Shown here: piece by piece, positions 39,726 through 49,688 of the stretch
Numbering within the stretch: the first letter of the stretch is position 1
How the letters are laid out: the number at the start of each line of letters is the position of its first letter
NCBI GenBank assembly: GCA_964568075.1
Contig: CAZMOM010000018.1
Coordinates: 1-64,000, forward strand
From: MnTg04 sp964568075
GTDB lineage: Bacteria; Pseudomonadota; Gammaproteobacteria; Steroidobacterales; MnTg04
DNA: 64,000 nucleotides
Direction of reading: 5' to 3'
Notes under the pieces: model-generated
Told to the model about the DNA's origin: nothing
What the model saw: only the letters and a program-made list of their open reading frames with translations
Database searches by the model: none
Translations under genes and position numbers: made by a program

Positions 39726-40926
39726 GGGTCTCTCGCTGATCGTGCGCCAGCCGTGCGACGCGATCATAGAAGCGCGCGCCAACGGCGAGCACTTTCTCAT
39801 CGATATCGAACGCGGGGCTGTGCAAGGGGATTGGGTTCCAGTCGGGGTCCCGTGCGCCAAAACGGACAAAGGCACCGCGTACGTGTTCAAGGTAGTAGGC
39901 AAAGTCCTCCGAGCCCATGCTTGGAAACTCGGACGCGACGACATTGTCGTCGCCGACACTCTCCCTCGCTGCTGCGCGCGCCACGGCGGTCGCCATGGGC
40001 TCATTGATCACTGGCGGATAACCCTCGGTGAAACTAATATCGATCTTGGCGTTATGCAGCTCGGCGGCAGCGCTAGTCATGCGCTCCATGCCGTGAAGAA
40101 TGTGGAGTCTGGCCTCCGGCTTGGTCGTGCGGATAGAGCCTTCGAGCTCCGCTTCTTCGGCGATCACGTTGGCGGCAGAACCGGCGCGGATCTTGCCGAT
40201 CGTGATAACGGTCGGATAAAACGGATTGGTTTCGCGTGATACCAGCGTCTGCAGTGCGGTGATAAGAAATCCGCTGATGACAATTGCATCAATCGCCTCG
40301 TGCGGCCGAGCACCGTGTCCGCCTTTACCGCAAATGCGAATAAAAAAGCGGTCGGACTGCGCCGTAACTATATTATCGCGCACCATGATCTGTCCGGTCA
40401 CGTACTCGTGGGTTACGTGCCCGGCCAATATCGCCGCTACATTTTGCAATGCGCCGTCGGCGATCGCAGTTCTCGCTCCGCCACCGCGTTCTTCCGCTGG
40501 CTGGAAAATCAGGCACACTGGCCCTGGCGGCGGATTTCTGACCATCATCTCGGCCGCGCCGATCAGCATGGTCATGTGCGCGTCGTGGCCGCAGGCGTGC
40601 ATTTTTTCGGGATAGATCGAAGCGTATGGTGCGCCAGTGCTCTCCTTGCCGGGCAGCGCGTCCATCTCCGCTCGCAGGCCAATCGCTATTTGAGCTGGAT
40701 CACCCCCCGCAATCCGGCCGATCACGGCATGGCCGACGCCAGCGTAGTCATACGCTATATCGAGACGCTCTAGTTCGGCGATGATTCGCTCGGCGGTGTT
40801 GGCCTCCTCGAAGGCCAGCTCGGGATTTTGATGAAACCATCGTCTGAGATCAACGAGCCGGGAAAATAGATCGTCCCCAAGTTCGCCAGGGACCGCTGAA
40901 TCGGCTTTTTCCCTCGGTTCGTTCAT
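39715..40926 (-). CDS. M20-family amidohydrolase (hippurate/IAA-amino-acid hydrolase type)
   Basis: 403 residues from ATG 40926 (an ATG at 40962 is also possible; neither has a strong ribosome site). The zinc peptidase landmarks are present: IGLRAEMDALPGKE, MHACGHDAHMTMLIG (metal His and Asp), FQPAEERGGGARTAI (catalytic Glu pair), AGHVTHEYVTG, and the C-terminal SMGSEDFAYYLEHVRGAF. It cleaves N-acyl amino acids. The gene runs into the YbdK ligase by an 11-bp overlap, a pairing that suggests metabolism of N-acyl or peptide-like compounds. Confidence 0.9.
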   Translation of the reverse strand: MNEPREKADSAVPGELGDDLFSRLVDLRRWFHQNPELAFEEANTAERIIAELERLDIAYDYAGVGHAVIGRIAGGDPAQIAIGLRAEMDALPGKESTGAPYASIYPEKMHACGHDAHMTMLIGAAEMMVRNPPPGPVCLIFQPAEERGGGARTAIADGALQNVAAILAGHVTHEYVTGQIMVRDNIVTAQSDRFFIRICGKGGHGARPHEAIDAIVISGFLITALQTLVSRETNPFYPTVITIGKIRAGSAANVIAEEAELEGSIRTTKPEARLHILHGMERMTSAAAELHNAKIDISFTEGYPPVINEPMATAVARAAARESVGDDNVVASEFPSMGSEDFAYYLEHVRGAFVRFGARDPDWNPIPLHSPAFDIDEKVLAVGARFYDRVARLAHDQRETLVT

Positions 40927-41219
40927 GATTAAGGATTTATCACGAACGAAATGCGGCCTCAATCAGAGATTGTACCTAGCCGGGGCCCGTCAGTGGTGAA
41001 GTCCCGGGTTGTCGCATAAACCCTAGTCATGCCGGGGCTGATCGTCACGATGGTGAGGTAATGCATGATCTCGCCATCTTGTTTGTCCACCTATCCGCTA
41101 CCATCGTGAAACTGACGGGCCGGTCGCTGCCTGAGCATTCATTCGCCACAAAAAGGTGAATACGTGCCCGTTTGACATGGCTAGAGTCGCCCGCCAAAAG
41201 GGAGCCGGGCGTACATCCT

Positions 41220-41654
41220 TCACAGGCGTTCTGGCAAACGCTTGCGAATCTCCAGTGCATCATACTGTCCGAGGTTTTTTTCAATCTCGGAAATTTCCAT
41301 GCCGGATGAAGTTTTCAAGCTATCTCTCAACAAACCCAGCAGAGGCGGGCCGGCTACCAGCAGCAACCGGTCACAGCGTCCTTTATTATGTGCCGCCTGC
41401 ACATGGTCAGCGACCTGTTTGGCAAAACGAATGCTCTCCTGCCTGGCGGGCTCGACTGTTGAGCTCATGGCATGACGCCCCCGGCCCTTACTGTCAAAGC
41501 TGCGCCCCGGTCGGTCGGAGGTCAGCGTCTGTTCGAGTTGACGTGCCACCGGATGTTTCAACTCACCCACATCCAGCAATGCGCCAAGGGGATCAGCAAC
41601 GGTAAAAATACGTGCTTTGCTTTGGTCTGCGACCACCACCCAGAGCTTGGACAT
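41220..41654 (-). CDS. host attachment family protein
   Basis: 144 residues. It starts SKLWVVVADQSKARIFTVAD and includes RGRHAMSSTVEPARQESIRF and RCDRLLLVAGPPLLGLLRDS, the pattern of the Host_attach family first described in plant-associated bacteria. AGGAGG stands four bases before ATG 41654. The biochemical role is unclear; the fold resembles archaeal Pelota/eRF1-like domains. Single gene between the M20 enzyme and the OPT transporter. Confidence 0.85.
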   Translation of the reverse strand: MSKLWVVVADQSKARIFTVADPLGALLDVGELKHPVARQLEQTLTSDRPGRSFDSKGRGRHAMSSTVEPARQESIRFAKQVADHVQAAHNKGRCDRLLLVAGPPLLGLLRDSLKTSSGMEISEIEKNLGQYDALEIRKRLPERL

Positions 41655-41866
41655 GACGCCTCCTGATGAAGCTATATGGCTTGGACCTGACTTTCTTATG
41701 TAGTCGATTTTAAACGTTATCAATGATTATGTATTTGATTGCTATCATGTTTGCAGCTCTCATCAAGCTTATTAGCTACCGGAAATCGCCACCTGGCGGA
41801 CAAGCCGACATGACAGGAGCCGAAAGCAGACATTCGTGGAGCGCTCCAAACCGATCGTCTACTTCT

Positions 41867-43834
41867 TTAACTCCTGGCCCGTCGAACAAACCAGCTCACC
41901 AGTAAGGCGAAGCCGATGATGCCGCCCAGCTGAACCATCCAGTCCGGACCCAGCCAATCGGTGCCAAGGCCTGCGGGTTTTTTATTCTGCACAAACGCGA
42001 CGGCCGCAATACCAACCCCCAACAAGCCTTCACCACCGACAAAGCCGGATCCGAGCAATACGCCGCGGTCGCGTCGTTTAATAACTTGCTCCTCACTCGT
42101 GGAGCGGCGGGCCAGCCACCAGCGAATTGCTCCGCCCAGGAATAATGGCGTCATCGTCGACACGGGAAGATAAACGCCCACCGCAAACGGTAATGACGGA
42201 ATCCGGGCGAGTTCGCAGGAAATCGCGATCAGAGATCCGATCGCGACCAGGCCCCAGGGTAATGACTGATCGAGAACGCCGTCGATGACCAGTTTCATTA
42301 GAGTCGCCTGAGGTGCGGGCAACTCCTGACCGCCAAAGCCGAATGTTTCGGCCAGCAGCAAGACTGACAAACAAACGAAAGTCGCCGATGTCAACACGCC
42401 AATCAGTTCACCGATTTGTTGTTTTCTCGGTGTCGCGCCAAGCAGATAACCGGTCTTGAGATCCTGTGACGTGTCGCCGGCGATGGACGCGGCAATTGCT
42501 ACGACGCAGCCGACTGTAAGAGCCGCGGCCTTGCCGGTCATATCCGTCCAGCCCATGACCAGGAAAACACCAGCCGTGCCCAGCAGCGAAGCAATGGTCA
42601 TGCCGCTGGTCGGGTTTGAAGTAACGCCCACGAGCCCGACAATGCGTGAGGCGACCGTGACGAAAAAGAACGAAAAAATGACCACCATAATTGCGGCGGT
42701 AACGCGCTGCAGAGTGCTTTCCAACGCGCCAAACGGTGCGGGAACCAGCGCGAGCACCGTGGCGACCAACAGGATTCCGATGCCAACCCATTTCAGCGGC
42801 AGATCGTTGGAGGTTCTGCTTATCGCTGATTGTGCAGTACCGCCCGGCGTCGCCCGTTCAGACAGTTGCGCGGCGCCGATCCGAAAACTCCGCAGCATGA
42901 CAGGAACGCTTCTTGCCAGTGTAATAATACCCGCGGTAGCCACGGCTCCGGCGCCGATGTAACGCACATAACGGGTCCAGATTAGCGCCGGGGACATATC
43001 CCGAATCAGTAATTCTACTTCCGGAAACAGCGGGATCGCTCTCGCATCGCCCCAGATCGCAACTGCCGGGATAATAATCAACGAAGACAGCAAACCGCCA
43101 CCGACCATGACCGCGGCAATTCTGGGCCCAAGAATGTACCCGACACCGAATAATGCAGCCGACAGGTCCATCCCCAACGCGCCTTTCTTGATAAATGGAA
43201 TATTGCTGTGGATATCGGCCGGTATCAGCTTGGCCCAGGACGTCAACGCCTTGAAGGCCGCACCGATTCCCAGACCCCAGAAAATATGCCGGGCATGTCC
43301 GCCACCGACCTCGCTGGCGACCAGCACATGAGCACAGGCCGTGCCCTCCGGGTAGGGCAAATGGCCGTGCTCACGCTCGATGAGGAAGCGACGCAGCGGA
43401 ATCATGAACAACACGCCTATGAGGCCGCCACTCATCGCCAGTAAAGTCATCTGCAGCAACGAGGGGGTGATGCCCCAGAGAAACAAAGCGGGTAGCGTAA
43501 ATATGACGCCACTGGCAACCGAACTCGATGAGGAACCAATCGTTTGCGACATGTTGGCTTCGAGGATATGTGACTGGACACCGAATCCACGGATGGCCTG
43601 GAATGCGGCAACGGTCATGACGGCAACCGGAATCGATGTAGAGATCGTCAAGCCGGCGCGCAATCCCAGGTAAGCGTTCGCGGCGCCAAACACGATACCA
43701 AACAGAATGCCGAAGAATATGGCTTTTAGGGTAAATTCAGCTGGCAATTCTGCGGTTGGTACATAAGGTTGGTATATCTCGCCGTCAGCCAGTGGCCGGT
43801 GCGCCGCATCCGACAGGCCTCTTTTCTCGCTCAC
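41867..43834 (-). CDS. OPT-family oligopeptide transporter
   Basis: 655 residues with about 14-16 transmembrane helices. It begins in the cytoplasm with FTLKAIFFGILFGIVFGAANAYLGLRAGL, typical of the bacterial OPT branch, and has SQTIGSSSSSVASGVIFTLP, YPEGTACAHVLVASEVGG and GDTSQDLKTGYLLGATPRKQ, all conserved OPT signatures. It imports small peptides or related compounds with protons. Start GTG 43834 with GGGAG before it. It is separated from the next gene by a terminator. Confidence 0.93.
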   Translation of the reverse strand: MSEKRGLSDAAHRPLADGEIYQPYVPTAELPAEFTLKAIFFGILFGIVFGAANAYLGLRAGLTISTSIPVAVMTVAAFQAIRGFGVQSHILEANMSQTIGSSSSSVASGVIFTLPALFLWGITPSLLQMTLLAMSGGLIGVLFMIPLRRFLIEREHGHLPYPEGTACAHVLVASEVGGGHARHIFWGLGIGAAFKALTSWAKLIPADIHSNIPFIKKGALGMDLSAALFGVGYILGPRIAAVMVGGGLLSSLIIIPAVAIWGDARAIPLFPEVELLIRDMSPALIWTRYVRYIGAGAVATAGIITLARSVPVMLRSFRIGAAQLSERATPGGTAQSAISRTSNDLPLKWVGIGILLVATVLALVPAPFGALESTLQRVTAAIMVVIFSFFFVTVASRIVGLVGVTSNPTSGMTIASLLGTAGVFLVMGWTDMTGKAAALTVGCVVAIAASIAGDTSQDLKTGYLLGATPRKQQIGELIGVLTSATFVCLSVLLLAETFGFGGQELPAPQATLMKLVIDGVLDQSLPWGLVAIGSLIAISCELARIPSLPFAVGVYLPVSTMTPLFLGGAIRWWLARRSTSEEQVIKRRDRGVLLGSGFVGGEGLLGVGIAAVAFVQNKKPAGLGTDWLGPDWMVQLGGIIGFALLVSWFVRRARS

Positions 43835-43925
43835 TCGTGTCTCCCTGGTACGGGTGAAAGCGCCGAGACTAGCTTATATGGAGGGGGACTCCCAGAGAAG
43901 GAGGCTCGGAATCCCAGGCAGAAAC

Positions 43926-43950
43926 AAAAAAGCCCCTCGACGGAGGGGCT
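43926..43950 (-). terminator. intrinsic terminator after the outer-membrane protein gene
   Basis: Minus strand: AGCCCCTC, CGTC, GAGGGGCT followed by a run of T. It lies 28 bases past the stop codon at 43978 and ends that gene before the OPT gene. Confidence 0.8.
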
Positions 43951-43977
43951 TTCCTGTTCTCGCTTTTGGCTGTGATT

Positions 43978-44574
43978 TTAGTTGGTGTAGTACCTTCCGG
44001 CAATGATGAAGGTTGTAACGTCATCGCCGATGCTGATATCGCCGGTCACGGCGAAGTTTTCGTTGAATGAATACACGGCTCCGAAGTCAAAAGAGGTATC
44101 GTCACCGCCACTGGTACCCAGGTCGACATAGGTGATTCCGCCATTGAGCTCGAATTCGTTGCTCAACATGCTGCGGATTGAAGCACCCAGCCCATAGCCG
44201 TCTTCACTGACGCTGCCGAAGAACGGGTCTTCCAATTCCAGGTCGACGTAGGCGAGGGATATGTTGACATCGGTTGTGTCAGACACGGGGCTTTTGTAGC
44301 CAACGCCCACGTCGAAAGCGTTGAAGTCAATACCGATATCAAAACCGACGTCGGCATAATCGGCAAAGATAAAGATGTTTTCACCGACTTCCGCAGAACC
44401 CCCGAGGGCATAGCCATCGCCACTGATATCGAATCCACCGCCAACGTCGATTTCTATATCGGCGTAGCCCAACTCGACATAGGTGTAGCCCGGACCATCT
44501 GCCAATGCAACGGCCGATGCCAGACCAAATGACGCGAGCGCGCCCAACTGAATAATGCTCTTAGTGATTTTCAT
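43978..44574 (-). CDS. outer-membrane beta-barrel protein
   Basis: 198 residues from ATG 44574 (GGA in front). Signal peptide KITKSIIQLGALASFGLASA, cleaved near ALA-DG, followed by eight or so amphipathic strands in pairs (YTYVELGYADIEI, VGENIFIFADYADVGFDIG, VNISLAYVDLEL), very rich in Asp and Gly, and ending in the C-terminal aromatic motif (GRYYTN). A small OmpA-like or Omp-beta-barrel porin or adhesin; ligand unknown. A strong terminator follows. Confidence 0.75.
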   Translation of the reverse strand: MKITKSIIQLGALASFGLASAVALADGPGYTYVELGYADIEIDVGGGFDISGDGYALGGSAEVGENIFIFADYADVGFDIGIDFNAFDVGVGYKSPVSDTTDVNISLAYVDLELEDPFFGSVSEDGYGLGASIRSMLSNEFELNGGITYVDLGTSGGDDTSFDFGAVYSFNENFAVTGDISIGDDVTTFIIAGRYYTN

Positions 44575-44865
44575 TAGATTCCATCCTCTCCACATTTCGC
44601 GGACTTGTTAATTATCCATAAATTTTGGCAAGAACACCGAAGATTGGTATTTTGCACCATATGTCTACATAAAAACATAATAAATTCACTGATACCCAAG
44701 ATTCGATTATCTAACCGGCTAAAAGTTCGCGGGGGACCACGCCGGCGTCGACAATATTTACACCTTGATTCACAATCGGTATGACGATTCGGCTAAATGC
44801 CTGAATTTGCTGGCCTGAACTGATTGCGGCGCGAATTTTGCATTAATTCAGATGTCAAATAAAGC

Positions 44866-45399
44866 ATGGCGTTCGATAAAATTATGTTTAATTCAGCTGG
44901 CGTTCCGAATGGGGACAATCTACCGGGAAATTTGGGAATTCTAGCCCCGGTCTGCACGGGTGCTAATCGGCGGGCCGCGCCGGACAGGAGAAGACAATCC
45001 TGGTGGTCGTTGGTTTATGGCGGCTTCCGGCCGCGGCGGAGATCGCATCGCCGGTTGACCGACTATTCGAGCGGACCTACCGACTGGCTGGAATCGGAAT
45101 TGCTTTACCTCACAATGGGAATTTTGATGTTGTGTACGGCCGATGCTGTATTGACTTTGAATCTGCTCGCCATGGGCGCACAAGAGGCCAACTTTTTCAT
45201 GGCCCATTTGATCGAACGAGGCGATTATCTGTTTGGCGCAGCCAAAATGGCGTTGACCGGGCTCGGTCTCGTTTTGTTGGTCATGTACGCTCGTTTCCGA
45301 TTATTCAAACTGGTTAGCGTTCACGCTCTGTTGCGGCTTTTCTTTTTTGCCTATTTTGGCCTGATCGGCTATGAAATATTTCTTTTTCGGATAATCTGA
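44866..45399 (+). CDS. DUF5658-type membrane protein
   Basis: 177 residues. The N-terminal 70 residues are basic and rich in Arg (NRRAAPDRRRQSW, FRPRRRSHRR). Then come three or four transmembrane helices (LYLTMGILMLCTADAVLTLNL, FFMAHLIERGDY as the loop, KMALTGLGLVLLVMYARF, LFFFAYFGLIGYEIFLF). This Arg-rich head plus DAxLTL motif fits DUF5658. Function unknown. No good ribosome site was found, so the start is uncertain. Confidence 0.7.
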   Translation: MAFDKIMFNSAGVPNGDNLPGNLGILAPVCTGANRRAAPDRRRQSWWSLVYGGFRPRRRSHRRLTDYSSGPTDWLESELLYLTMGILMLCTADAVLTLNLLAMGAQEANFFMAHLIERGDYLFGAAKMALTGLGLVLLVMYARFRLFKLVSVHALLRLFFFAYFGLIGYEIFLFRII

Positions 45400-45437
45400 C
45401 AGTTCTCGACTTACGGGCACCGCCGCATTCGGGCTCG

Positions 45438-45466
45438 TTCCTTATCGTGGGTGGTTGCGATAGAAT
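45438..45466 (+). promoter_or_regulatory. possible sucA promoter
   Basis: TTCCTT (45438-45443) and TAGAAT (45461-45466) with 17 bp between, about 90 bp before sucA. A hairpin CTCGC/GCGAG follows at 45473-45487. The -35 box is weak. Confidence 0.3.
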
Positions 45467-45558
45467 GCGCGGCTCGCTTGAGCGAGGCGGAATGACGGTT
45501 TCGTACGGACCGTCAACGATTGGCAGATCACCCCGGACCTGAATTCCGAATCTGAATT

Positions 45559-48396
45559 ATGAGCACTGAGCTGGATAGAAAATACCAGTCGACTCCCTTG
45601 TCCGGCGGTAATGCCCCACTGGTCGAAGGTCTGTTCGAGCAATTCCTGGAGGACCGGTCATTGGTGCCCGAGCACTGGGCGCAATGGTTCGATCAATTCG
45701 CCGGGAGCGGACAAATCCCCCGGCGGCCAATCGAAAAGGAACTGACGGACCAAGCAAAGGCGCCTTTGAGCGTGCGGGTAATGAAGACCGGTGGTGCGGC
45801 GGCAACCCACCAGGGGCAGGTTTCGCGGCTGATCCAGGTGTATGCGGCGCGCGGGCATCTGGTTGCCGATATTGATCCCCTGGGACTTTGGCACAGGCCA
45901 ACGCCACAGGTCCTGGGTCTTGAGTATTTTGGCCTGAGCGAAGCGGAGCTGGACCAGGAGTTTCAGCCCGAGGGCTTGTCTTCGGTATCTGGTCCAGTGG
46001 CCTTGCGAGACATTCTCGCATTATTAAAAAAGATTTACTGCCGTCATATCGGTGTGGAATTTGCCCATGTGTCTCATTCGGCAGAGCGTCTTTGGCTGCA
46101 AAAGGAGTACGAGCTCGCGATCACCGGTCCGGGTTTGATGGCGGAAGAAAAGCGTGATGCTCTGTATCAACTGACTGCGGCGGAAGGGATCGAGCGCTAT
46201 CTGCACACACGTTTCGTCGGTCAGAAACGATTCTCGCTGGAAGGTGGCGAAAGCATGATTTTGCTGCTTGAAGACCTGATTCAGCAAGGCGGCGTCGGTG
46301 GTGTCAAGGAATTTGTCATCGGCATGGCTCACCGCGGACGGATCAACGTGCTGGTGAATATTCTTGGCAAGGCGCCGGCCGAACTGTTTTCAGAATTCGA
46401 AGGGGCATACGATCTTGAGAAGATAAAGGGCTCCGGCGACGTTAAGTACCACAAAGGCTTTTCTTCCGATATGCACACGCCAGGCGGTGACGTTCATATT
46501 GCGCTGGCTTTTAATCCCTCGCATCTTGAAATCGTCAACCCGGTTGTCGTCGGGTCGGTCAGGGCCAGGCAACAGCGTCGAGGTGACGGCGATCACAAGA
46601 GGGTGGTTCCGGTGCTCATTCACGGTGACGCCTCCTTTGCCGGTCAGGGCGTAGTCATGGAAACCCTGCAAATGTCCCAGGCCACGGGTTTTGCCGTGGG
46701 TGGAACGATACACGTCGTCTGCAACAATCAAATCGGATTTACCACCAGCGATCCCCACGACGCGAGATCCACCTTGTATTGCAGCGATGTCGCTAAGATG
46801 ATCGAAGCGCCGATTTTTCACGTCAATGCAGACGATCCCGAGGCAGTCATGCTGGTAACCCGCCTGGCGCTTAGGTACAGGCAGGAGTTTGGCAAAGACG
46901 TGGTCATCGACCTGGTTTGCTACAGACGGCTGGGTCACAACGAAGCGGATGAGCCGGCCGTTACGCAACCCCAAATGTATGGCGTGATTCGGCAACACCC
47001 GACCACGCGGCAATTGTATGCGGAGCGATTGATCCAGGAGTCTGTTCTGGATCGGGCAGAAGTTGAGCAAATGACAGAGCAGTATCGTCATGATCTTGAA
47101 GAAGGCCACCCGCTGCCGAGAAAACTGGTAGCTACCGTGAGTAACGAATTTACCGTGGACTGGAGTCGATATGAGAACGGTGCCCGGCAACAGGTCGTAA
47201 AAACGGCGTTGACGAAAAAGAAAATCGGCAGCTACTCGAAAAAATTGCTCGAACTGCCGGAGAAATTTTCGGTTCACCCACGCGTACAGCGAATTCTGGA
47301 CAGTCGCGAGAAAATGGCGGTGGGCGAGTTGCCCGTGGACTGGGGCTTTGCGGAAACCTTGGCGTATGCCAGCCTGCTCGACGAAGGATATGAAGTCAGA
47401 CTGACCGGTCAGGACAGCGCGCGGGGAACTTTTTTTCATCGCCATTCGGTTCTGCATAACCAGCCCGACGACGGTATCTATATACCACTCGAGAACCTGT
47501 CGGAAAATCAGGCCAGAATTACTGTTACCGATTCACTGTTATCCGAAGAGGCGGTGATGGGTTTCGAATATGGCTTTGCCACGACCGAGCCGGACGCGCT
47601 GGTGATCTGGGAAGGACAGTTTGGCGATTTCGCCAATGGCGCGCAGGTCGTCATCGATCAGTTCATCAGTTCCGGCGAAGCCAAATGGGGCCGGCTTTGC
47701 GGCCTGACCTTGTTGTTGCCACATGGGTATGAAGGACAAGGGCCCGAGCACTCCTCAGCCAGGTTGGAGCGCTTCCTGCAGCTTTGTGCAGAGCACAATA
47801 TGCAGGTTTGCATACCGTCCAATCCGGCCCAGATGTTTCACCTGCTAAGACGGCAAATGATGAGATCCCAGCGGGTCCCTTTGATCGTCATGACACCGAA
47901 AAGCCTGCTGCGCCACAAATTATCGGTTTCTGCAATAGAAGACCTGAGCGAGGGAAGTTTTCAGACGGTCATAAACGAGACCGAAAAGCTGGATTTGAAG
48001 AAAGTAAAACGTGTGGTGTTTTGCAGCGGTAAGGTTTACTACGATCTGCTGGAGGCGCGCAGCGAACAACGATTGGGCGATGTCGCTATCATCCGAATCG
48101 AGCAACTCTATCCGTTTCCTGTCGCAGATTACGCAACAGCGATGGGAAACTGGCCGAATGCTACGGAGATCATCTGGTGTCAGGAGGAACCCAAGAATCA
48201 GGGGGCCTGGTACCAGGTCAGGCATCGACTGCTTGAGCCGATGAACGGCGCCAGCCAGAATCTTTTTTATACCGGCCGGGAAGCGTCCGCCGCGCCGGCA
48301 TCGGGAATATTTGCGCTGCATGTAAGGCAACAGAAGACGCTAATAGCCGAAGCGCTGGGTTCGAGGAAATCGAGGACGAGTAAGCAGAAATCGTAG
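45559..48396 (+). CDS. sucA: 2-oxoglutarate dehydrogenase E1 component
   Basis: 945 residues, full length. Thiamine-diphosphate enzyme that decarboxylates 2-oxoglutarate and passes the succinyl group to the E2 lipoyl domain. Visible: E1-type N-terminal part (YQSTPLSGGNAPLVEGLFEQ), GMAHRGRINVLVNILGKAP, HGDASFAGQGVVMETLQMSQ (ThDP-binding), VCNNQIGFTTSDPHDARSTL, and the C-terminal LLLPHGYEGQGPEHSSARLE and CQEEPKNQGAWYQVRHRL. First gene of sucA-sucB-lpd; the intervals are 37 and 37 bp and suggest one transcript. The core TCA cycle is thus present. Confidence 0.98.
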   Translation: MSTELDRKYQSTPLSGGNAPLVEGLFEQFLEDRSLVPEHWAQWFDQFAGSGQIPRRPIEKELTDQAKAPLSVRVMKTGGAAATHQGQVSRLIQVYAARGHLVADIDPLGLWHRPTPQVLGLEYFGLSEAELDQEFQPEGLSSVSGPVALRDILALLKKIYCRHIGVEFAHVSHSAERLWLQKEYELAITGPGLMAEEKRDALYQLTAAEGIERYLHTRFVGQKRFSLEGGESMILLLEDLIQQGGVGGVKEFVIGMAHRGRINVLVNILGKAPAELFSEFEGAYDLEKIKGSGDVKYHKGFSSDMHTPGGDVHIALAFNPSHLEIVNPVVVGSVRARQQRRGDGDHKRVVPVLIHGDASFAGQGVVMETLQMSQATGFAVGGTIHVVCNNQIGFTTSDPHDARSTLYCSDVAKMIEAPIFHVNADDPEAVMLVTRLALRYRQEFGKDVVIDLVCYRRLGHNEADEPAVTQPQMYGVIRQHPTTRQLYAERLIQESVLDRAEVEQMTEQYRHDLEEGHPLPRKLVATVSNEFTVDWSRYENGARQQVVKTALTKKKIGSYSKKLLELPEKFSVHPRVQRILDSREKMAVGELPVDWGFAETLAYASLLDEGYEVRLTGQDSARGTFFHRHSVLHNQPDDGIYIPLENLSENQARITVTDSLLSEEAVMGFEYGFATTEPDALVIWEGQFGDFANGAQVVIDQFISSGEAKWGRLCGLTLLLPHGYEGQGPEHSSARLERFLQLCAEHNMQVCIPSNPAQMFHLLRRQMMRSQRVPLIVMTPKSLLRHKLSVSAIEDLSEGSFQTVINETEKLDLKKVKRVVFCSGKVYYDLLEARSEQRLGDVAIIRIEQLYPFPVADYATAMGNWPNATEIIWCQEEPKNQGAWYQVRHRLLEPMNGASQNLFYTGREASAAPASGIFALHVRQQKTLIAEALGSRKSRTSKQKS

Positions 48397-48433
48397 ATAC
48401 TGAAACTGACCACAAGGATCGCCAGGAAAAAAG

Positions 48434-49651
48434 ATGAGCATCGAAGTTAAAGTCCCGCAGCTGCCCGAATCGATTGCCGATGCCACGCTGGTTAGTTGGT
48501 ACAAGCAGGTGGGAGATTCTGTTCAGCGCGACGAAAACCTGGTCGATCTGGAAACCGACAAAGTCGTGCTCGAAGTGCCGGCGCCAGTTTCGGGTGTGCT
48601 TAGGGAAATTCGCCAGCAAGATGGCGCAACGGTGGCCAGTGGAGAGTTACTGGCCGTCATTGAGGAGGGCGCCCCGGCACGAGTTGCTGAACCGGCCGGT
48701 GACAAGCGCGTCTCTGCGGAAAGCGCGCCGGTCAGGCAACCCGAAGAGAAAAAAGAAAAATCGAGTCATAAGCTCAGCCCTTCGGTCAGGCGATTGCTCG
48801 AGGAACACGATGCCGATCCGCAACAAATCACCGGCACGGGTAGAAATGGCCGGATCAGCAAAGCCGATGTTATGAAGTTTATCGAAAGCCGGAGCGACCT
48901 GACTGACACCAGCGAAGCCCCTGTACCGGGAGCGCCGGTGACTTCCGGATCTCGGCAAGACAGGCGGGTGCCAATGACGCGCCTGCGGGCAACGATTGCG
49001 AATCGAATGGTCGAGACACAACAAACGGCCGCGATGCTGACATCGTTCAATGAAGTTGATCTGAGCGCCGTTATCGAACTGCGGAAAAGATACAGGGACG
49101 CGTTCGAAAAGAAATATGGCGTTCGGCTGGGATTCATGTCGTTCTTTGCCAAGGCGGCCGTCGAGTCTCTGAAGAAATTTCCGGCGGTCAATGCGTCAGT
49201 CGAAGACAGCAATATCGTCTATCACGACTATCACGATATTGGCATTGCCGTTTCCACGGATCGCGGTTTGATGGTGCCGGTACTGCGGGATGTCGATTTA
49301 CTGAGTTTTGCCGGTATCGAGAAATCCATTGCTGATTTTGCTTCGCGGGCGCGGGACGGCAATATCGGCCTGGATGATCTGACCGGCGGTACGTTCACGA
49401 TAACCAATGGTGGTGTTTTCGGTTCATTGCTGTCCACGCCGATCCTGAATATGCCGCAAAGCGCGATTCTGGGGATGCATGTCATCAAGGAACGCGCGGT
49501 CGTGCTGGAGGGCGCAGTCGTTGCTCGTCCGATGATGTATATCGCGTTGACTTATGACCATCGGATTATCGATGGCCGTGAGGCCGTGCAATTTTTGGTC
49601 AGCATCAAGGAAACGTTGGAAGATCCGGCGCGGCTGATGTTGCAAATCTGA
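48434..49651 (+). CDS. sucB: dihydrolipoyllysine succinyltransferase, E2 of the 2-oxoglutarate dehydrogenase complex
   Basis: 405 residues. Residues about 2-75 form the lipoyl domain (LVDLETDKVVLEVPAPVSGV, with the lipoylated Lys in ETDKVV). Then a charged linker, a peripheral-subunit-binding domain (SPSVRRLLEEHDADPQQITG), and the catalytic core (MTRLRATIANRMVETQQTAA ... ALTYDHRIIDGREAVQFLVS with catalytic His and Asp). It transfers the succinyl group to CoA. Start is at ATG 48434 with a GGAAAAAAG-type purine stretch upstream. Confidence 0.97.
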   Translation: MSIEVKVPQLPESIADATLVSWYKQVGDSVQRDENLVDLETDKVVLEVPAPVSGVLREIRQQDGATVASGELLAVIEEGAPARVAEPAGDKRVSAESAPVRQPEEKKEKSSHKLSPSVRRLLEEHDADPQQITGTGRNGRISKADVMKFIESRSDLTDTSEAPVPGAPVTSGSRQDRRVPMTRLRATIANRMVETQQTAAMLTSFNEVDLSAVIELRKRYRDAFEKKYGVRLGFMSFFAKAAVESLKKFPAVNASVEDSNIVYHDYHDIGIAVSTDRGLMVPVLRDVDLLSFAGIEKSIADFASRARDGNIGLDDLTGGTFTITNGGVFGSLLSTPILNMPQSAILGMHVIKERAVVLEGAVVARPMMYIALTYDHRIIDGREAVQFLVSIKETLEDPARLMLQI

Positions 49652-49688
49652 TTTTTTTCACCCGGATTGGTCCACATAGGGGGAGGTG

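Noticed and set aside
39726..40004. N-terminal extension of the YbdK frame beyond the TTG at 39725
   Set aside because: That part is antisense to the conserved end of the M20 gene and does not resemble the family.
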